A stretch of DNA of 64,000 bases, from positions 62,001 through 126,000 of the forward strand of contig CADAJS010000001.1 of NCBI GenBank assembly GCA_902788315.1, written 5' to 3'. The notes beneath the pieces were generated by a model, which was not told the origin of the DNA, made no database searches, and saw nothing but the letters and a program-made list of their open reading frames with translations. The position numbers were made by a program, and so were the translations under genes. This stretch comes from an uncultured Bacteroidales bacterium. Its GTDB lineage: Bacteria; Bacteroidota; Bacteroidia; Bacteroidales; Bacteroidaceae. Positions 35,460 through 45,700 of this stretch are shown here, piece by piece. Positions within the stretch are counted from its first letter, which is position 1. The number at the start of each line of letters is the position of its first letter.

Positions 35460-36671
35460 ATGGAAAAGATTTCAGCAAGAGTGTTCTTCACGGTATTGTG
35501 GAGAGGAGTGTGCCAGGCATTGGGATGGTTCTTCGGACTGTTCGGGTACAAGAGAGACGGCAAGTTTGCCAAGTGTGTATGGGGGCTGTTCGCCACGAGT
35601 GCGGCCGTCGTCATGGCATTCATGGCAATTGCAGCGCTTTGCGTGGCGCGCGATGAGTGGTATGACAGATGCAAGACACGCCTCTTCGGTTGTACGGACC
35701 CATCCTGTTGGGCGACCAAACGTGTCAGAGGGGACATATTTATCCACAACCACTATGATGGCAAGGGCTACATCTACAACATCCGTACTGGTGAGAAATA
35801 CCTGAAGCATGTGGCATGGATTGCCCGACCGACAGACAAAGACTCGCTCATCTGCTTCAGCAACGGGAAGAAACGTGGCTACTTCAGCAAGAACACCGGC
35901 AAGGTGGTGGTGGAGCCGCAGTATGACCATGCATGGATATTCTCCGAGGGACTGGCTGCCGTGGAGATGGATGGCTGCATCAAGTTTATCGACGGTACGG
36001 GCAAGGTGGTCATCGACAACGGCCTGGCTTACAACCCGTGCTCGGATGGGTATGTATTTCATCGCGGATACTGTGTGATAGAAACCGAGGAGGGTCTTTG
36101 GGGACTGATGGACCATAATGGGACAATGGCGCTTCCGCTGGAATACGAAATGGTTAACCTGCATGAGGACGAAGGGCTATGGTGCGTGCTGAAGGATGAA
36201 AAGATGGCTGTCCTGGACTGCGACCTGAAACCTGTCCTGCCCCTGGCCGAATGGTCCATCTACATTGACGAAGGTACAATCGACGTGACGATGCCTGACC
36301 ACACAATGCGCAAGTATGATGCAAAGGGCACACTCATCAACGACTTTTACATATCCGGCTTCCGCACATTGGAATATGAGAAGGACGAGATACTCTATCG
36401 CCGCTCGATGACGGAAGTGACGGAGATGGTCGAAGACGAATATGTGTCGAAAGAAGTACCGACAGTAGAGTCATATCACCCACAGGCCACTGCCCTACTC
36501 CGTGCCTACACGGCCGGTGACGGTTTCGAGGGACTGATGACCGCAGGCGGACACCCCGTGACGATGCCGCTCTACAGAAACATCGAAGCCCTGGACCACG
36601 ACCTGTACCTCTGCACCTCGACGAACGGCGATATGCTTATCGTGAATGGAAAAGGGGAAGCCGTGAGATAG
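35460..36671 (+). CDS. WG-repeat membrane-anchored protein
   Basis: A 403-residue protein. An N-terminal cytoplasmic stretch with KRDGKFAKCVWGLFATSA is followed by one membrane segment (about 40-62), then an extracytoplasmic WG-repeat (KWG) beta-propeller-like region: KRGYFSKNTGKVVVEPQYDHA, IKFIDGTGKVVID, LWGLMDHNGTMALPLEYEM. The last 100 residues are less repeat-like (NGDMLIVNGKGEAVR). WG-repeat proteins have no agreed function. A hairpin terminator follows. Confidence 0.8.
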   Translation: MEKISARVFFTVLWRGVCQALGWFFGLFGYKRDGKFAKCVWGLFATSAAVVMAFMAIAALCVARDEWYDRCKTRLFGCTDPSCWATKRVRGDIFIHNHYDGKGYIYNIRTGEKYLKHVAWIARPTDKDSLICFSNGKKRGYFSKNTGKVVVEPQYDHAWIFSEGLAAVEMDGCIKFIDGTGKVVIDNGLAYNPCSDGYVFHRGYCVIETEEGLWGLMDHNGTMALPLEYEMVNLHEDEGLWCVLKDEKMAVLDCDLKPVLPLAEWSIYIDEGTIDVTMPDHTMRKYDAKGTLINDFYISGFRTLEYEKDEILYRRSMTEVTEMVEDEYVSKEVPTVESYHPQATALLRAYTAGDGFEGLMTAGGHPVTMPLYRNIEALDHDLYLCTSTNGDMLIVNGKGEAVR

Positions 36672-36680
36672 TTCAGAAGC

Positions 36681-36717
36681 CTCCCCCCTCCCCCTCTCCA
36701 TAGGGTGAGGGGGGAAG
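36681..36717 (+). terminator. Hairpin after the WG-repeat gene
   Basis: CCCCCCTC (36683-36690) pairs with GAGGGGGG (36707-36714), extended by flanking bases. There is no T-tract. Similar C-rich hairpins are scattered in Bacteroidales genomes. Confidence 0.5.
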
Positions 36718-36815
36718 CCAGCAGAACTGGCGACTTCATGTCAGTAAAAGTGAGAGGTTTGTAATGGTAAAAACTTGAAATATGATGCTCTGACGTGAAA
36801 TCTACGCAAGAATGC

Positions 36816-36846
36816 TTGGAGGAATGGAATAAAAGCAGTACTTTTG
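36816..36846 (+). promoter_or_regulatory. Promoter of the NUDIX gene
   Basis: TTGG at 36816-36819, a spacer of about 19-20 bases, and TACTTTTG at 36839-36846 match the Bacteroidota consensus, about 100 bases before the start. Confidence 0.6.
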
Positions 36847-36949
36847 CGTAACAGTCACACTGGTCTGCGATAACGTGAATACAGGACGATGCCTGCATCA
36901 GTTATGTTGAGCGTGAGCAGACTTGATAACACTCAAGAATGCATGTAAA

Positions 36950-37642
36950 ATGGAAGAGCTGAAGTACCATTACAAGTATCCACACCCGAGTGTCACGACC
37001 GACTGCGTGATATTCGGGTTTGACGGAACGAAGCTGAGAGTATTGCTCGTCGAGCGAGGCAACGAACCCTTCAAGGGACGCTGGGCATTCCCTGGCGGTT
37101 TTCTACAGATGGACGAATCTGCAGAAACAGGTGCTCTGAGGGAACTACAAGAAGAGACCGGCCTGAAGGGGGCCTACATCAGGCAGTTTCACACCTTCTC
37201 CGACCCCAACCGCGATCCGAGGGAACGGGTGCTGACCATTGCCTACTATGCGTTGGTGAGGATGCAGGAGGTGAAGGGGGGTGACGATGCAGCCAAGGCT
37301 GCGTGGTTTGCACTGGACGAAGTGCCGTCACTGGCTTTCGACCACGACCTAATCCTGCGAATGGCATTGAAAGAGCTGCGCAAGCAGATACACTTCGAGC
37401 CGATAGGCTTTGAATTGCTGCCGGAGAAATTCACTATCAAGGAACTGCAGCTGCTCTATGAGGCCATCCTCGACGTGAAGTTTGACAGACGCAACTTCTA
37501 TAATAAGATGTTGCATTTGGAAATCCTGACCCAGCTTGACGAGACGGTGTTCAACTCGCCCAAGAAAGAAGCCTATCTCTTCAGGTTCAACCCTGACAAG
37601 TACGAAGAGCTGAAACAAAAAGGATTCAGATTGGAATTTTAG
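36950..37642 (+). CDS. NUDIX hydrolase with NrtR-like C-terminal domain
   Basis: A 230-residue protein. The NUDIX box spans GGFLQMDESAETGALRELQEETGL at about residues 52-75 (G-x5-E-x7-REL-x-EE-x-G-L). The C-terminal 80 residues (FTIKELQLLYEAILDVKFDRRNF ... EAYLFRFNPDKYEELK) form a winged-helix like that of the NAD or sugar-responsive regulators NrtR/AraR. So it may be a regulator that senses an ADP-ribose- or sugar-type ligand with a degenerate or active NUDIX domain. No NAD genes are adjacent, so the target is unknown. Confidence 0.88.
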   Translation: MEELKYHYKYPHPSVTTDCVIFGFDGTKLRVLLVERGNEPFKGRWAFPGGFLQMDESAETGALRELQEETGLKGAYIRQFHTFSDPNRDPRERVLTIAYYALVRMQEVKGGDDAAKAAWFALDEVPSLAFDHDLILRMALKELRKQIHFEPIGFELLPEKFTIKELQLLYEAILDVKFDRRNFYNKMLHLEILTQLDETVFNSPKKEAYLFRFNPDKYEELKQKGFRLEF

Positions 37643-37801
37643 TGCAAGTCGAATGCAGAACAAAATACATTTGAGCTATGCTGAGACGCAGCCTAAAATC
37701 AACAAAGTTAATTTTAAAATAACACTCTAGTCTATCAGGAAGATGACTAATGATACAGATTCTATAAATCTTATATTGGAAGACATAGTGGATTAGAGTA
37801 A

Positions 37802-38173
37802 ATGATTATGAAATATTCTCAATTCACAGCACTTATGATGCTGGTCGGCACCATGGGCATAGGCATGGCATCCTGCATGGGAGCGAACCGTACTGAGAAA
37901 CAGTCGGCAGACTCGCTCGTCTCCGTCATCTGCCCGACAGAGGAATTGAGTGATGGCGAGAGTGCGGGTACATCCGATGCGGACGAGAACGGCAATCCCA
38001 CCGGCGGCTATACATTCCCCCAGCCCGGCCTCTCGGACGAAGGAGTCGTATTCTCCTTCCAACCCTATGCCATCAGTTGCTTTGCCGCAGGTACGTTCCA
38101 TTTCACGATACCCTACGGGAAAATCCTCCACCTTCTGACCCCAGAAGGCAGAAGGTGTGTGGAGGATGTGTGA
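37802..38173 (+). pseudogene. Truncated DUF3298-type lipoprotein
   Basis: The 123-residue frame joins a lipoprotein signal (MASC, Cys25) and a short linker to a segment like the very end of the DUF3298/RsiV domain (GLSDEGVVFSFQPYAISCFAAG and IPYGKIL). Full-length relatives are roughly twice as long, so the middle has probably been deleted. It could also be a functional short protein. About 980 bases without a supported gene follow, mostly phased repeats and a long leader. Confidence 0.55.
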
Positions 38174-38261
38174 GAAATGATAGACATCCCGCGCTCGACC
38201 TCCGGTCGCTTGCTGCCGAAGGGACGCACAAGAAAGGTGATGCAAGTAGTCAACGAGGGGG

Positions 38262-38338
38262 CTCAAAATAGTTCACTCGAGTGAAATTATCGATTGACTC
38301 GAGTGAAATCGTCGTTTCACTCGAGTCAATCATTTTTG
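38262..38338. repeat. 11-bp phased array F (CTCGAG units)
   Basis: Seven 11-base units: TCACTCGAGTG, TGACTCGAGTG and TCACTCGAGTC alternate with AAATTATCGAT, AAATCGTCGTT and AATCATTTTTG, a 22-bp dimer period. The core is the palindrome TTCACTCGAGTGAA (38272-38285). Confidence 0.75.
38292..38336 (+). terminator. Intrinsic terminator formed by the CTCGAG array
   Basis: A perfect 17-bp inverted repeat (38292-38308 and 38315-38331) with a 6-base loop, followed by ATTTTT. Confidence 0.7.
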
Positions 38339-38418
38339 GCCCCCCAGCCCAGTTTTCCACGTCCTCTGTCCCCCATTCCCATTTCCCACGCCTCAAAGCC
38401 CCACCAACATCGCTCTTA

Positions 38419-38528
38419 CTATACCCTACCCAGGCAGTACTCAGGTATCACCCAAGGTTATTCCAGCCTTTTGACCTTGGCTACACCTTGGGTACACCTT
38501 GGCTACACCTTTGGTAGAGTATGTGAAA
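38419..38528. repeat. 11-bp phased array E
   Basis: Ten 11-base units. The clearest are ACCTTGGCTAC, ACCTTGGGTAC, ACCTTGGCTAC and ACCTTTGGTAG; earlier ones are degenerate (CCAGGCAGTAC, TCAGGTATCAC, CCAAGGTTATT). Bases 38529-38770 after it show no further gene or repeat. Confidence 0.7.
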
Positions 38529-38774
38529 TCTGTAGCAAACCGAGCGGAAGAAGTGGTAAATCCAGCCGAACGGAGGCCTTGGGTTGTCACTTTTACGTCT
38601 TACGACTGTTCCAAGTTGACGGGCTAATAATATACGACTGGTTCTCGTTGTCAGCCGTCCGCGGTACGACTGGTGTTGTTCGCTGATTTGTTCCAATAGT
38701 CGTTCACCTTCGAGATCCGAATCCCTGTTTTATGCCTTTTATCGTCATTCAATATAAAAAAGTATAGTGCATGA

Positions 38775-38806
38775 TTTGAATATTATCAAATTTATTACTA
38801 CCTTTG
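38775..38806 (+). promoter_or_regulatory. Strong promoter upstream of the 39156 LRR gene
   Basis: TTTG (38775-38778), 20-base spacer, TACCTTTG (38799-38806): close to the full consensus. The gene starts 350 bases further on. Confidence 0.8.
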
Positions 38807-38812
38807 CCCCGT

Positions 38813-39155
38813 CTTATGGACGGATCCGCGTGAAGCGGTGGGAAAGCCATGAGGACAAGAGAGCGTTTCCGCTTTCATCCTTTAGTCCGAAATCTGGAAA
38901 ATTTCAACTATCGAAGGATGGCAGGCAGGATAAGCTCGTCTATTATGTAGCACGTGTGCATGCGGCCTCTCGCCGATATGCGGCTGCATATAGGGCGAGG
39001 GGTAACTGTTTCCTGATTCATTTCGATAGTGGTTTTTCCAGAGCCAGGACTAAGATGATAGAGGACATGTCCCCCGCTTTTTTATGCAATAAAGGCAGAT
39101 GGAATAGCGGGGATGCTGGGGAATACATTAATAACTTAATACTTTATCTATCATT
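38813..39155 (+). promoter_or_regulatory. Structured 340-base leader
   Basis: Hairpins seen: CCGTC/GACGG right at the transcript start (38808-38822) and a 13-bp interrupted stem at 38969-38999 (CTCGCC-ATATGC with GCATAT-GGCGAG). Further down CCCCGC (around 39070) can pair with GCGGGG (around 39110). An open frame spans the leader but has no other support. Class not recognised. Confidence 0.45.
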
Positions 39156-42100
39156 ATGAAACGTACATTGGTATGTATCGCAGGCATGCTCAGCCTCACG
39201 CTGGCAGCCACAGCCCAGAGTGTAGAATCCCAGACCGAAGGTCGTGGAATGGTGTGGAACCAGAAGTCACAGCTCACGCTTCAAGATGAGAGCATGAGGA
39301 ATGAGGACACCAGCAAGAAACCGCACAAGGTCGCCCCGGCTCGCGGCCCTTGGTACACGCTGGGGAAGGCGACCATCACCGCTCCCGTCATCTTCGACAA
39401 GACATACGAGGTGGAGCTACAGCAATACTTCCGCAATCCCAAATGGTTCCGACTGGTAGAACCTTTTACCGAGGCATTCCAAACCGAATACTTTAACGAA
39501 AATGGTTCACCGGGCTATGACCTGCAATTTGAACTTATGAAAGCAGGTGATAGCTGGAGTGCGTGGCGCGACACGGCTTGGGTCAATGAACCGCTTCAGC
39601 ATGACAGTCTGGTATGGTTCAACGACCGGAGCACAGGATATTGGGTGAACATCACTTACAGTCCAGACAGCATCGTGGGTGGCAACCTATATATGACACA
39701 CCCGGGTAGCGACTGGCGTCGATGGTCGCAGGAGGATTCCATCCAGCACAACCGCGTGCTCGAATATCAGGAGAGCGGATATCCCCGCAACGTACAGCTG
39801 GCTCCCATAATGTATATGTTCGAAACAAGAAACTATTGGAATTTCTCACAGCGTGACAGCATGGTCCTCATCCAGTTCCCCGATATCGCGGCCAACGCAC
39901 TTGAGGAACATGCCGTGACGGTGAAGAAGAACAGTAACCCGGGAATCAACAATGCAAATTTTACGACCACGCTCTCTGACGGAACCACCCTTGGATTCTA
40001 TATGAATGAGAATTCTCAATATGTGAACAACCAGTGGGTCTATACCTATGATGATGCACGATTCGTGGGTGCCATTGCAGAGGCCACTGCAATTACCGTG
40101 CCCGAATACGTATGGTACGACGGGACGGAATATCCTGTGAAGTATTTTGGAAGAAGATATTCCGATGACTACATAGATTTTCGCCAGGCACAGAACCTCA
40201 CCGAACTCTCCCTGCCCGGCACCATCGAAACCTTCTATTCCAGCGTTCCCGCTCAAATCACCGACCTTCACCTGCGCGGAGAGGATGTTCCCTCATTCAA
40301 TAGTTCCTATTCGACCTATATCCCCCGCACCACCACGGTATGGGTGCCGCGCGAGGCATTCAACAGCTATATCAGCAACAGCAACTGGACAGATACGGAG
40401 GTGCACTATGAGGGGTGGGAACCTGTGCAGCTCACACTGCAGTTAGATGCCCCGGGCCGGCTGGCCGATGCTCTATTGCAGTCGGGCTACCAGTGGTATG
40501 AGATAAACGAGCTCACCGTCATCGGCCATCTGAACAGCGAGGAGATGGAACTCTTTAGCCGCCTGTCGCAGCTACAGAAGCTCGACCTCTCACAGACAGA
40601 TATCACCAGCATCGGAGGATGTCACGGGCTTAGCCACATGCATACCGCCCTGTTGCCCGTCACTGTGACCGAGGTAAAGGACAATGCCTTTAAGGAATGC
40701 CATCGCCTGAAAGATATCAGCCTGCCGCAGGCTACGTCCATCGGTGGCTCCGCGTTCTATAATTGTTCCTCCCTGACGAGCATCAGCCTGCCGCAGGCTA
40801 CGTCCATCGGTCGCTGGGCGTTCGGGTATTGTTCCTCCCTGACGAGCATCAGCCTGCCGCAGGCTACGTCCATTGGCGACTATGCATTCTCTAGCTGTTC
40901 CTCCCTGACGACCATCAGCCTGCCGCAGGCTACATCCATCGGTGGCTCCGCATTCGAAGGATGTTCCTCCCTGACGAGCATCAGCCTGCCAGCAGGTATC
41001 CAATATGTGAATAACAACGTCTTCTACGGATGCACGAGGATGAAGGACGTCTATTGTCACGCACTGGTGCCGCCCGTCACCACGGCGTTCACCGAACAGC
41101 AATTTGCCGGGGCCACACTGCATGTGCCGGCCGTATCTCTGAGCAGCTATCTGCTCAGCGAAAACTGGTATCGCTTTGCACAGACAGTACCTCTTGAAGG
41201 CGAACTGGACGAGGTGGCGGTATTTTCCCCCTTCACACTTACAAAGCTGGCAGGCGTGGCTGCGAATGCCTCACTCACAGTGGGAGACTATCTGCCTTGG
41301 ACGGGAACAAGCAGCGATGACACGAAAGCAAAACTCACCGTCAACATCCCCGACACAACATGGATGCTGGGCAGCTACACGCAGAATCTCAACCTCTATC
41401 ACGGCCTGACACGATGGATAGACTATCAAGACGAGAATGGAAGATGGGACGAGAAGAGAATAACTATCGGCCATCCTGACTGTACTTCCATGATAGCGCA
41501 AAGCCCAATGCAGACCGAGGATGTCTCAGTCACCATGAAATTCGGTAACGGACAATGGTACTTCCTCTCCTTCCCCTTCGACGTACGAATGGCCGACATC
41601 GAGTACCCCGAGGGTACGCTGTGGGTCATCCGCAAATATTCGGGATCAGATCGAGCTGCCCTGACAGGCAACACATGGCACGACATGACCGACAGCATGA
41701 TTCTCAAGGCTGGCGAGGGTTACATCCTGCACTGCCTGGGAAAGGGTAGCCAGAGCACAGACAACTATGGCATCGATTTCACCTTCCATGCCTTGAAGAA
41801 CGAACACACGAACAATATCTTCGCCACAGAGGATGTGACGGTGCCCCTGGCCACCTATGCCTCCGAACTGGCACACAACCGTTCGTGGAACCTCGTGGGC
41901 AACCCGTATCCCTGCTACTATAACACACCATTCATCGAGCACGAGGGAGTCATCACCGTATGGAACGGCAACGGATACACCGCCTATTCGCTGCTGGATG
42001 ACGACTATGTGCTGCGTCCCGGCGAGGCATTCTTTGTACAGTGCCCGTTAGATGCCGCTACCATGAACTTCAAGGCCGAGGGACGCACCCATGAATATAA

Positions 42101-42719
42101 GGAACCTGCCTACATGAGCGATGAAGATGATGACGATTATGATGTTCCTGCACGTCGCCGGGTACGGGCGAACAGCAATCGCCGCGTGTACAACATCCTG
42201 CTCTCCGGTGGTACGTTCCATGACCGTGCACGCCTCGTCGTCAACCCCAAGGCTAAGATAGGCTATGAAATAAGTTGCGATGCCTCGAAGTTCATGAGCG
42301 ACGACCCGCAGATGCCGCAGCTGTACATCCTGGATGGCGCAGTGCGCTATGCCATCGACGAACGCCCCATGGGCGACGGTGCATTCCGTCTGGGTCTGCG
42401 CATAGGCAAGGCTGGGACACACACACTGAGCCTGAATACCACGTGTGCAGATACTGAGATTATCCTGACCGACCATGAAACAGGCCGACAGACAAACCTC
42501 TGCGAGGAAGACTACACCTTCACTGCATCGGCTGGCACCTACGAGAACCGCTTCACACTTTCCTTCGGTGATGCCACAGCCATCGCCGATGTGACGACGG
42601 AGGAAGCCAATGAAGATGCCACGTATGACATGAGCGGCCGTCGCGTGACGGGTACGCAGAATGGCGTGTACGTCAAAGTACAGGACGGCAAGGGACGTAA
42701 AGTGGTTGTGAACAAATAA
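39156..42719 (+). CDS. BspA-like LRR surface protein with sorting-type C-terminus
   Basis: A 1,187-residue exported protein: signal peptide ending at LAATAQ, a long beta-rich region, two clusters of BspA/LRR_5 units (about 285-370 and 430-650), more beta-sandwich domains, and a C-terminal tail (AIADVTTEEANEDATYDMSG, then GVYVKVQDGKGRKVVVNK) like type IX sorting signals. Four nearly identical 22-residue LRRs (SISLPQATSIGGSAFYNCSS type) sit at about residues 521-608. Codon use is GC-rich, unlike the LRR gene at 30329, so the two have different histories. A long leader precedes it; the 2,168-residue gene follows after 29 bases. Confidence 0.85.
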   Translation: MKRTLVCIAGMLSLTLAATAQSVESQTEGRGMVWNQKSQLTLQDESMRNEDTSKKPHKVAPARGPWYTLGKATITAPVIFDKTYEVELQQYFRNPKWFRLVEPFTEAFQTEYFNENGSPGYDLQFELMKAGDSWSAWRDTAWVNEPLQHDSLVWFNDRSTGYWVNITYSPDSIVGGNLYMTHPGSDWRRWSQEDSIQHNRVLEYQESGYPRNVQLAPIMYMFETRNYWNFSQRDSMVLIQFPDIAANALEEHAVTVKKNSNPGINNANFTTTLSDGTTLGFYMNENSQYVNNQWVYTYDDARFVGAIAEATAITVPEYVWYDGTEYPVKYFGRRYSDDYIDFRQAQNLTELSLPGTIETFYSSVPAQITDLHLRGEDVPSFNSSYSTYIPRTTTVWVPREAFNSYISNSNWTDTEVHYEGWEPVQLTLQLDAPGRLADALLQSGYQWYEINELTVIGHLNSEEMELFSRLSQLQKLDLSQTDITSIGGCHGLSHMHTALLPVTVTEVKDNAFKECHRLKDISLPQATSIGGSAFYNCSSLTSISLPQATSIGRWAFGYCSSLTSISLPQATSIGDYAFSSCSSLTTISLPQATSIGGSAFEGCSSLTSISLPAGIQYVNNNVFYGCTRMKDVYCHALVPPVTTAFTEQQFAGATLHVPAVSLSSYLLSENWYRFAQTVPLEGELDEVAVFSPFTLTKLAGVAANASLTVGDYLPWTGTSSDDTKAKLTVNIPDTTWMLGSYTQNLNLYHGLTRWIDYQDENGRWDEKRITIGHPDCTSMIAQSPMQTEDVSVTMKFGNGQWYFLSFPFDVRMADIEYPEGTLWVIRKYSGSDRAALTGNTWHDMTDSMILKAGEGYILHCLGKGSQSTDNYGIDFTFHALKNEHTNNIFATEDVTVPLATYASELAHNRSWNLVGNPYPCYYNTPFIEHEGVITVWNGNGYTAYSLLDDDYVLRPGEAFFVQCPLDAATMNFKAEGRTHEYKEPAYMSDEDDDDYDVPARRRVRANSNRRVYNILLSGGTFHDRARLVVNPKAKIGYEISCDASKFMSDDPQMPQLYILDGAVRYAIDERPMGDGAFRLGLRIGKAGTHTLSLNTTCADTEIILTDHETGRQTNLCEEDYTFTASAGTYENRFTLSFGDATAIADVTTEEANEDATYDMSGRRVTGTQNGVYVKVQDGKGRKVVVNK
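40716..40979 (+). repeat. Four tandem 66-bp LRR-coding repeats
   Basis: Units begin at 40716, 40782, 40848 and 40914, each 66 bases (22 residues), with a fifth partial at 40980. Most of each unit is identical at the nucleotide level, pointing to recent expansion. Confidence 0.9.
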
Positions 42720-42748
42720 GAATCTCATTCCATACAGCATAGCCAGAC

Positions 42749-45700
42749 ATGAAAAAGGTAATTAGCTATATATTATTGTGCCTGTGGCCCTTTGCCACAT
42801 GGGCACAGAGTGGGAACGGGTACAATCCCGAGAATCCCGGTGATCCCGACATATATTACGGGGTGACGCTGGAAACGTCGCCACGTACAGGGGGCAGTGC
42901 CAACTGGAGAGGTACACGACAGTTCGCCGCAGGCGATTCGCTTACGCTGCAGGCCACAGCCAAGGAAGGATTCCGCTTCCTGCACTGGATGGAGGGAGAC
43001 CGGGTGGTTTCCACATCCAGAAGTTTCCGATATGCCGTGGAGGAACGGAATGTGGCATTCACGGCCTATTTCGAGTATAACCCTGTTTCGCCCGACGACC
43101 CAGACTCGCTGGGCTACAGCCACCGCGTGCGTCTCTATGCCACGCCGTCGGCAGGCGGCTACTTCAACAGCGCCAGTTTCACGCTGGTCGAGAACGAGGT
43201 GATGAAGGTCTATGCCTATCCACGTAACGGATACACCTTCGAATCGTGGATGCAGGGCAGCACTGTGGTCTCCACCGACAACCCGATGACTATTCGTATG
43301 GGACAGCGGGACATGGAGTTCACGGCCACCTTCTCCTACACACCCGCCTCGCCTGGAGATCCGGCACCCAATATGTTCAATGCAGCCACAGGTGAAGTGA
43401 TCATTGACAATTTCCAGCCAGGGCAGCTCAACAGCACGCTCTACACATTAGTAGGAAGCGACAACCTCGCAGCCGTACAGTCAGTCACCGTCATCGGACG
43501 TATGAAGGCCTCCGACTTCGGTTTTGCCCATAACCTGGAAAACTGTTCCGTCATCGACCTGAGCCGCACCACGGGCTACACGGAAATACCAGCCTACTCG
43601 TTTGAGGGTAGCACAGCACTGCGAGCACTGTATCTGCCGATGAACGTGGAGCGAATCGGGAAACGTGCCTTTGCCGGTTGCTCGCAACTGCAAGGCATCT
43701 TCATCTACACCATGACTCCTCCCGCGCTGGACGAAGAGGCACTGGCCGATATGAATAATAAGGTACGCGTGTACGTGCCGTCAGCTGCTGTACCTCTGTT
43801 TGCCAATGCTCCCGGATGGCACAGCCTCAACATTCTGTCATTAGACGAGAACGAGAAGTCCATCACCCTGAACCTGCCCGGGGAAAGCGGACAGTACAAG
43901 AACATGACACTTGAGCTACAGAATACACAGAGCGGACAGACATACAGGTATCTGATAACAGATCGACTGAACTACACCTTCTTCAGCCTGGTGAAGAACA
44001 CCACCTACAATGCCTATGTGAAGAACGCCACGGGAACAGTACTCGGTGAAATCCAGAACATCATCCTAGGTGAGGCGAACCTTGACGTGACCTTCCCGAG
44101 CATTAAGTCCATGTATGATGTCACGTTGCGCGTACAGACTCCCGACGGAACCGACGTGACGAACGACGTGACAATAACATGGATGGACGGAAAGGGAAAC
44201 TACATGCGACAGGGTAACGTGCTGACAGCCCTGCTGGAGGGGACAGAACTGCAGTATCGACTCAAACTGAGCAAGGAACTGGCTATGGGGTATGTGCAAC
44301 CGGCAGATGTGGCATATACTGTGAATGGAGGCAACAACCAAGTGACTTGCACCCTTTCGCCCATCCGACAGATAACTATCAGCGGATATGTGAAGGACAG
44401 CGCGACGAAGGCCGGAGTGCGCAATGCCACTGTCTCCATCTCGCAGACGTTGAACGGCAAGTACTCGAAGACCACCCTTGCGCGTACAGACGAAAAAGGT
44501 TTCTATACAGCCACGGCATACAATGCTCCCACCACGCTAACTGCATCGGCGTATGATTATGTGAGTGCCACGGCGACGCTGGATGTGGCCCCCGAAGCCG
44601 AGAGCATTGAGGCCGGGGATTTCAACCTCGCCTCCGTTGCGGGAGCCACCATCAACGTAAACCTGACCTACACACCCAGTGTGGCTGAAGGAGAGACGGC
44701 CGAGACACTGGGCTACTATCAGGATTATCAAAACGTCATCTACAGCATCTACAATCTGACCACGAACCGGGAACTCACCCAAGTAAGCGTTCGCTACCCG
44801 CAGCTCGTTGTGCTGGAAGGAGCCAAAGCAGGTGACCGATTGAGCATCACTGCCAAGAGTAAGAAGGAAGCGTTCAAGGACGTTGTGGTGGAGACCGAGG
44901 TGGATTCCATGAACCGAGTAAATGTGACCTTCCCCATCGTCGAATGGGGCGGCATCCGGGCATCGTATCAAAGTTCGCCGAACACAACAACCATAGGACA
45001 GTTGTTCAACTCAATGGGTTATTTAGTAAAAACATACAAATATAGTATACTGAAAGAACTCATTATCAATAATCTTCCAGATGACGAATATACACTTATA
45101 ACAATGGGTGAGGATACAAACTATAGTTCCATATACAAGTTAAAGAACTTGGGTAGTTTAGGATTCCGAGAACATGTTGACTATGTTCGTACTTTTGTCA
45201 CGATAAAAAGTGGTAATGTTGAAAAGGTCACGCTTGACGCGGTTCCAAAATTAGATACTTCAAGATTCAAATATATCGCCAATTCATCGTTAAGTGCTAA
45301 CAAGTTATACGTTGTTGCAGGCAATTATTTAACGTTAAGCGGAATGGTAAAAATTAAAGAAGAGTATGCTGATAAAGTGAGCAATGTCAAGTTGATAATA
45401 GACATTCCAGAGTCGGCAGTATTTGTTGAAGAGTCAGTATTAAATGGATCATCAAAGACTGAGTATTCAGTACAAAACCAACAGTTAATAATTCCGCTTG
45501 ACGAAAAGAGAAAATCGGCAAACGTCAAATTCTGCGTGATACCGACAAAATCGGGCAATTATATTCCTAATGGCTTTGTGAAGTTCAATATCGATGGTGA
45601 AGAAAAAATATGTGCTATAGGTGCTGCAAATTATACTGTTGATGACATAAAGATAAAAGTCCCCCATCGGACGAACAATACCAATATTACGGTTCGTGGA

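Noticed and set aside
36681..36717. Possible miniature mobile element (C-rich inverted repeat)
   Set aside because: Too short, no target duplication; more simply a terminator hairpin.
38767..39159. 130-codon frame across the leader of the LRR gene
   Set aside because: It starts upstream of the predicted transcription start and has no ribosome site or family.
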